Below, in pieces: positions 59,771 through 64,000 of a DNA stretch of 64,000 nt; the stretch's first letter is position 1; each line of letters starts with the position of its first letter. A program made the translations under genes and the position numbers. Where the stretch lies: the NCBI RefSeq assembly GCF_017163935.1, contig NZ_JABVZR010000002.1, positions 1,736,001 to 1,800,000 on the forward strand, written 5' to 3'. The stretch comes from Novosphingobium terrae (GTDB lineage Bacteria; Pseudomonadota; Alphaproteobacteria; Sphingomonadales; Sphingomonadaceae). Below the pieces are notes generated by a model. That model worked only from the letters and a program-made list of their open reading frames with translations. It did no database searches and was not told the DNA's origin.

Positions 59771-61018
59771 ATGGCCTCCGAAAGGACAATCGATGACGGC
59801 CAGACTGATCCTCCCGGTGAATGCGCGGTGACATCCACGATGAGCGACAGCCCGGTTCGGCTCTCCGGCACCAATCTTGAGCGCGCCGCCGATCACAACC
59901 AGCGCGTGACCCTGCATGCGATCCGCATCAACGGCCCGATCACCCGCGTCGATCTGGCGCGCATCACCGGGCTGACGGCGCCCTCCATCGCCAACATCAC
60001 CAAACGCCTCGCCGCCGAGGGGCTGATCGATGAGGCCGGGCAAAGGCGCGGCGGGCGCGGCCAGCCGGCGACCAATCTGGTGGTCAACAAATCGGCCTGC
60101 TATGCCTTGGGCGTCAACATCGACCGTGATCATATCACGCTGGTGCTGGTCAATTTCGCGGGTGAGGTTCTGGCTCAGGCCACGCGCGACATCGATTTCC
60201 CCACGCCCGAGGATGTGCGTGACCATTATCGCGCCTCTGCCGCGCAGCTGGTGGCGCAGGCGGGGGTTGATGAGGCGCTGCTGGTCGGGGTGGGCGTGGC
60301 CATGCCCGACGATTTCGGGGTGGTCGATCTCCCGGGCCGCCCGAGCGATTATGCCCGCTGGGAAAGCGCGGATATCGCGTCCCTGCTGGCCGATCCGTTC
60401 CGCCTGCCGGTTTTCGTGGAGAATGACGCCGCCGCCGCCGCCATGGGCGAACAGCAGCTGGGGCATGGCCTGCACGCTTCCAGCTTCTTCTATCTGCTGG
60501 TGTCCTCGGGGCTGGGCGGCGGGCTGGTCATTGACGGCAATTACGTGCGCGGCGCGCATGGGCGCAGCGGCGAAATCGGCTTTCTGCCGGCCAAGGGCAC
60601 GGGCGATCAGGTGCAACGCCTTGTCTCGCTTTCGGGCCTCCACCGGCTGATGGCGGAAGAGGGGCTGGCGCCTTCCGCCTTGCGTCAGGAGGAGGATGAG
60701 CGGCTGGCGCGGGTGCGCAGGCGCTGGGTGACTCAGGCCTGCGATCAGCTGGTGGAGCCGCTGGTCGCGGTGAACTGCCTGATCAATCCGGCGGCGGTGA
60801 TGATCGGCGGGCGCCTGCCGGGCGGCTGGATCGAGGATCTGGCAGACGCGCTGAACACCGCTCTGGCGGAGCGGCGCCATCATGTGCCGGTGCCCGCACC
60901 GGTGATGAAGGCGCAGCTGGCCGAGGAGGCTCCGGCGGTCGGCGCGGCGGTGCTGCCCTTCAGCCATTTCCTGCTGCCAAAAGCGGCTGCGCTCTGGACA
61001 CAGGCGAGCCCGGCCTGA
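59771..61018 (+). CDS. ROK-family transcriptional regulator (NagC/XylR type)
   Basis: 415 residues. An N-terminal winged helix-turn-helix (GPITRVDLARITGLTAPSIANITKRLAAEGLIDEAGQRRGGRGQP) precedes the ROK kinase-like domain (ALGVNIDRDHITLVLVNFAGEVL; VENDAAAAAMGEQQLGHG; FFYLLVSSGLGGGLVIDGNYVRGAHGRSGEIGF). The zinc CxCGxxGC motif is missing. GGGAGG precedes the ATG. It diverges from the GH2 operon and probably represses it until a sugar or sugar phosphate binds. Its last 59 bases overlap the 3' end of the convergent ROK kinase gene. Confidence 0.93.
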   Translation: MASERTIDDGQTDPPGECAVTSTMSDSPVRLSGTNLERAADHNQRVTLHAIRINGPITRVDLARITGLTAPSIANITKRLAAEGLIDEAGQRRGGRGQPATNLVVNKSACYALGVNIDRDHITLVLVNFAGEVLAQATRDIDFPTPEDVRDHYRASAAQLVAQAGVDEALLVGVGVAMPDDFGVVDLPGRPSDYARWESADIASLLADPFRLPVFVENDAAAAAMGEQQLGHGLHASSFFYLLVSSGLGGGLVIDGNYVRGAHGRSGEIGFLPAKGTGDQVQRLVSLSGLHRLMAEEGLAPSALRQEEDERLARVRRRWVTQACDQLVEPLVAVNCLINPAAVMIGGRLPGGWIEDLADALNTALAERRHHVPVPAPVMKAQLAEEAPAVGAAVLPFSHFLLPKAAALWTQASPA

Positions 61019-61901
61019 CGGATTCCAGCGCAGAAAAGCCTAGCGCAATGGGCCCCAGCGGCCCGGCCTGATCACCAAGGGCGGGCGGCAGGATGAAGGG
61101 TTCCCCGGGCAGCGGGATGTAACCGGCGACACTCTCGCGCAGCATGCGCTCGATCATGCCGCGCAGATGGGGCTGGCCATTGGCAACGCCGCCGCCGATC
61201 AGGATGCGGTGCGGGCCACAGCTCATCAGCATGCCATGGCACATCTGCGCCAGCGCATGGGCCACGCCGGTCCAGACCGGGTCCTGAGCGGTGGCCTCAT
61301 GAAGTGGCTTCTGCCCCAGTCGCGCCTTGATGGCGGGACCGGCGGCCAGCCCTTCGACGCAATCGCCGTGATAGGGGCAATGGCCCGGCCATATGTCTCC
61401 GGGCAGGCGGGGCACGCGGATATGGCCCAGCTCGCAATGACCCAGCCCGCGCGTGGGCCTGCCATGGACGACCAGCCCCACGCCGACGCCGGTGCCCACC
61501 GTGACATAGGCGAAATCCTCCAGCCCCTGTGCGGCGCCCCAGCGTCCCTCGGCAAGGGCGGCGGCGTTGACGTCCGTGTCGAAACGGCAGGGGACATCAT
61601 GGGGGCCGCTCAGAATGCCCAGCACATCGGCGTTGCGCCAGCCGGGTTTGGCGGTGGCGGTGATATGGCCGAAATCGGGTGTATGCGGCGTCAGGCCAAC
61701 GGGGCCGAAGGAGCCGATCCCCAGGGCGGAAAAGGGGCTATCGCAAGCCCAGCGCGCCAGAATGGCGGAGAGGGCAGGCAGGGTGACATCCGGGCTGGTG
61801 GTGGGCACGGTGGTCTGGTCCAGAATGCGGCGCTGGTCATCGCAGAGCGTGGCCACGCATTTCGTGCCGCCCAGTTCGATGCCGGCTATGCGGTGTGTCA
61901 T
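60960..61901 (-). CDS. ROK-family sugar kinase (fructokinase/mannokinase type)
   Basis: 313 residues. The ATP site RIAGIELGGTKCVATLCD opens the protein; FDTDVNAAALAEGRWGAA, VTVGTGVGVGLVVHGRPTRGLGHCELGHI and the zinc motif GHCPYHGDCVEGLAAGPAI follow, the last being typical of bacterial fructokinases that also use mannose. GGAG lies 9 bases before the start MTHRIAG. With manA in the neighbouring operon, phosphorylation of mannose released from the glycan is a likely role. Its end overlaps the convergent ROK regulator gene by 59 bases. Confidence 0.92.
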   Translation of the reverse strand: MTHRIAGIELGGTKCVATLCDDQRRILDQTTVPTTSPDVTLPALSAILARWACDSPFSALGIGSFGPVGLTPHTPDFGHITATAKPGWRNADVLGILSGPHDVPCRFDTDVNAAALAEGRWGAAQGLEDFAYVTVGTGVGVGLVVHGRPTRGLGHCELGHIRVPRLPGDIWPGHCPYHGDCVEGLAAGPAIKARLGQKPLHEATAQDPVWTGVAHALAQMCHGMLMSCGPHRILIGGGVANGQPHLRGMIERMLRESVAGYIPLPGEPFILPPALGDQAGPLGPIALGFSALESVRPGSPVSRAQPLLAAGNG

Positions 61902-62358
61902 GCGAAAGATCTCCATGGGGCAATGGCGCGCGTGGATCGGGCGCATGGCCTCAGGCGGGCCGGGATGACCTTTGTTGGCATGGGTTGCCCCTCTCCTGAT
62001 CAGCGTCTCTGCGCGATATTATTTAAAGAAAATTATTTTATATATTTGCCCGAGCTTCGCTGATGCGTCAAAGAGAATTTTGAGATATGCCGTAAGCCTA
62101 TGATTTTGTGCTGATATGGCCGGGCGCCTTCGATGCTGAGGGGGAAATTCTGCCACCACCATCCCAACGGTGAAGCCGCCTTGGGCGCGGCATGTGGCGT
62201 CGCAGCGCTCTGGCGATAAGAATCGCGCTTCGGCGATTGATTTGGCGTGCTTCGCCTGCCCCTGCCATTGCCCGCCCCCTCAAGGAGGCTAAGGCTCGGC
62301 CACGCACGGCAAGCAAGGCCGGAAGGAAAGCCGCTCGCGGGCAAGGCGCGAGGCAGCG
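61902..62358. other. 457-base intergenic region
   Basis: Divergent spacer between the ROK kinase and the ECF sigma gene. Its left part is AT-rich and holds the candidate ROK site; the remainder shows no gene or strong hairpin. Confidence 0.6.
62018..62038. promoter_or_regulatory. AT-rich repeat before the ROK kinase
   Basis: ATTATTT occurs at 62018-62024 and 62032-62038, 14 bases apart. On the opposite strand this gives AAATAATT, also found at 59562-59581 before the GH2 operon. It lies about 120 bases before the kinase start. Confidence 0.4.
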
Positions 62359-62913
62359 ATGGGATGCGAGCCGATGTTCGAGGATGCAGGAGCGGCGCGG
62401 CGCATGCCCGAGCAGAGCGATCTGCTGGCGCAGGTTGCCCAGCGTTACCGCGCGGCGCTCAACGCCTATTTCCGCCGCCGCGTGCCGCTGGCCCATGAAT
62501 GCGAGGATCTGACTCAGGAGGTTCTGCTGCGGCTGGCCCGGCGCGGTTGCGATGCCAGCATCCAGAACGTTCAGCCCTATGTGTTCCAGATCGCCGCCAG
62601 CGTGCTGGTCGACCATTTTCGCCGTCGCAACCGCCATGGCGCCGATCTGACCGATTCCTATGCGGAAGAGGATTTTCCCGCAGTCGAAACCTCGCCCGAG
62701 CAGGCCATGCTGGGCGATGAAAGGCTGGACCGCCTGCGCCGGGAAATCGCCGGCCTGCCCGAAAGGGCGCGGCAGGCCTTCGTGCTGTTCCGCTTCGAAG
62801 GCATGAAACAGGCCGAGATTGCCGAGCGTATGGGGATCACCGTCAGCGCCGTGGAAAAGCATATCAAACTGGGTATGATCCGCCTGGCCACCGCCTTTGC
62901 CGGAGCGGACTGA
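62359..62913 (+). CDS. ECF sigma factor, FecI-like
   Basis: 184 residues. Region 2 is LLAQVAQRYRAALNAYFRRRVPLAHECEDLTQEVLLRLARR; region 4 is LPERARQAFVLFRFEGMKQAEIAERMGITVSAVEKHIKLGMIRL. It is of the FecI-like type that pairs with a FecR. ATGs at 62374 and 62404 are alternative starts; GAGG lies 6 bases before the one chosen. It is probably activated from the cell surface by a TonB receptor bound to its ligand. Confidence 0.93.
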   Translation: MGCEPMFEDAGAARRMPEQSDLLAQVAQRYRAALNAYFRRRVPLAHECEDLTQEVLLRLARRGCDASIQNVQPYVFQIAASVLVDHFRRRNRHGADLTDSYAEEDFPAVETSPEQAMLGDERLDRLRREIAGLPERARQAFVLFRFEGMKQAEIAERMGITVSAVEKHIKLGMIRLATAFAGAD

Positions 62914-62938
62914 GGCCATGCCGCCAGAGGAACACCCC

Positions 62939-63946
62939 ATGCACAGGTCCGGGCAGATCATGGAGGAGGCCGCCGACTGGCTGCTGCGCCGCCATGCCGG
63001 GCTCGATGCCGCCGGCGAGCAGGCATGGACGCAATGGCTGGCGCAGGACCCGGCCCATCGCGCGGCTTTTGAAAGCCTTGCCGGGCCGTGGCAGGCGCTC
63101 GACGGTCTGGCGGATGATCCGCAGATCGCGGCCCTGCGTGAGGAAGCCCTGACCCCGGCCCCAGAGGCACAGGCCCGTCATTCATGGCGCTGGCCGCGTG
63201 CTCTGGTGGCCGGTCTGGCGTTGCTGGCGGTGAGCGGCGGGGCATGGTGGGCGCTGCAGGATCAGCTGGAGAGCAGCACGCGTGAGGTGCTGGAAACCGG
63301 CAAGGCGCAACGTCAGGATTTCGCGTTGGCCGATGGCTCCACGGTGACGCTGGATGCGGATTCCCGCGTGGAGGTGGTGCTCTCCGCCCATCGCCGTTCG
63401 CTCGATCTGGTGCGGGGGCAGGCCTATTTCCGCGTCGCTCATGACCGGTCGCGCCCTTTCGTGGTGGCGGCAGGCCCGCGTGAGGTGGTGGCGGTGGGCA
63501 CCGAATTCGATGTCCGGCGCGGGCAGCAGCAGGTGACCGTGGCCCTGACTCAAGGCCGCGTGCGGGTGGAGCCAACGGGCAGCTTCAGCGCCAGCCAGCC
63601 GATGATCGAGGGCGGCGCGGAACTAACTGTGGGACAGGCCCTGACCTTTGACCGGGCCAGCCAGCGCACGCTGATCACCCATATGGATATGGCTGCCGTG
63701 CAAGGCTGGCGACAGGGGCGCCTGCATTTCGACCATGCAACACTGGCCAGCGCTGTTGAGGATTTCAACCGTTACGCGGCAAAGCCCTTGCGCCTTGCCG
63801 ATCCATCTCTGGCCGATCTCTCGGTCAGCGGGGTGTTCAGGGCGGAGGATGCTCAGGGTTTCGCCACGGCGCTCAGCCTGATTTATCCGGTGAGCGTGCA
63901 GGCCGATGAGCATGAAATCCTGCTGAAGCCCGCGCCCCGCCGATAA
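62939..63946 (+). CDS. FecR-family anti-sigma/sensor protein
   Basis: 335 residues. The N-terminal domain (QIMEEAADWLLRRHAGLDAAGEQAWTQWLAQDPAHRAAFESL) is the DUF4880/anti-sigma part, followed by one membrane helix (ALVAGLALLAVSGGAWWAL, about residues 82-100) and the periplasmic FecR domain (DFALADGSTVTLDADSRVEV; RSRPFVVAAGPREVVAVGTEFDVR). The start MHRSGQIM has AGAGGA 8 bases before it. It relays the state of a TonB receptor to the sigma factor encoded 25 bases upstream. The matching receptor gene would be expected right after the window. Confidence 0.92.
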   Translation: MHRSGQIMEEAADWLLRRHAGLDAAGEQAWTQWLAQDPAHRAAFESLAGPWQALDGLADDPQIAALREEALTPAPEAQARHSWRWPRALVAGLALLAVSGGAWWALQDQLESSTREVLETGKAQRQDFALADGSTVTLDADSRVEVVLSAHRRSLDLVRGQAYFRVAHDRSRPFVVAAGPREVVAVGTEFDVRRGQQQVTVALTQGRVRVEPTGSFSASQPMIEGGAELTVGQALTFDRASQRTLITHMDMAAVQGWRQGRLHFDHATLASAVEDFNRYAAKPLRLADPSLADLSVSGVFRAEDAQGFATALSLIYPVSVQADEHEILLKPAPRR

Positions 63947-64000
63947 GCTTCGCGCCTGGGCCATCATTTTTCCGTTCACCACCTGCGGAATTCGCAGGGG

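Noticed and set aside
1..64000. CRISPR arrays, tRNA/rRNA genes, insertion sequences, prophage or toxin-antitoxin genes
   Set aside because: No spacer-repeat pattern, cloverleaf-like stretch, transposase motif or phage structural gene was found on reading both strands; the only tandem array is the short 11-base block before urcA.

Overview
The window looks like a chromosomal accessory region of a GC-rich alphaproteobacterium of the sphingomonad type (Novosphingobium, Sphingobium or Sphingomonas). The signs are four large TonB-dependent receptors each sitting in a catabolic cluster, a UrcA-family protein, frequent GGAG-type ribosome sites, operons coupled by 1-4 base overlaps, and a FecI/FecR pair. 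No rRNA, tRNA, CRISPR array, transposase or phage gene was seen. Taxonomy is inferred from gene content, not from a marker gene.

Left part (1-9.8 kb): an aromatic-compound catabolic cluster. Leftward genes encode an alpha/beta hydrolase cut by the window edge, a VOC-fold enzyme, a cytochrome P450 and a TonB receptor. Rightward genes encode a TetR regulator, an MhpA-like flavin hydroxylase, a fumarylacetoacetate-hydrolase-fold enzyme and a two-domain extradiol dioxygenase. Both divergent promoters carry a TGACA-(3-4)-TGTCA palindrome, probably the TetR operator.

9.1-19.4 kb: a second TetR gene, then a rightward run beginning with aauB-E-D-A-like genes for a TTQ (tryptophan tryptophylquinone) amine dehydrogenase. 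Two c-type cytochromes, a TonB receptor, an aldehyde dehydrogenase, an acyl-CoA synthetase and a thioesterase follow. Together they read as a complete route: outer-membrane uptake of an amine, periplasmic deamination, electrons to cytochrome c, then aldehyde to acid to CoA thioester. This is my best candidate for an underdescribed system.

19.4-29 kb: a nucleoside scavenging locus. It holds a PfkB kinase, a TonB receptor, a CNT nucleoside transporter, a TrpF-like barrel protein of unknown role, a nucleoside hydrolase, an exported phytase-like esterase, a ribokinase and a LacI regulator. TGAAACGTTTCA-type operators precede two of the transcription units.

29-35.5 kb: a LysR/SDR pair (the SDR lacks the usual catalytic Tyr and Lys), and an AraC-controlled flavin monooxygenase with a small orphan partner. 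33.5-38.8 kb: a Tat-exported beta-glucuronidase diverging from a TonB receptor across a 925-base control region with four GntR/FadR-type sites.

38.8-51 kb: mostly single genes. These are a double retropepsin-TonB_C fusion, a membrane desaturase, leucine dehydrogenase with an ACT protein and an Lrp regulator, LysR/MFS, a diguanylate cyclase, a GcvA-like LysR, YbaK, UrcA (preceded by 11-base tandem repeats) and a DUF1905-like protein. 51-62 kb: a leftward five-gene operon of a GH2 enzyme, a carboxylesterase, an SGNH esterase, mannose-6-phosphate isomerase and GH97. It is flanked by a ROK repressor and a ROK sugar kinase, and best fits use of an acetylated galacto(gluco)mannan-like glycan. The right edge carries an ECF sigma/FecR pair whose target lies outside the window.
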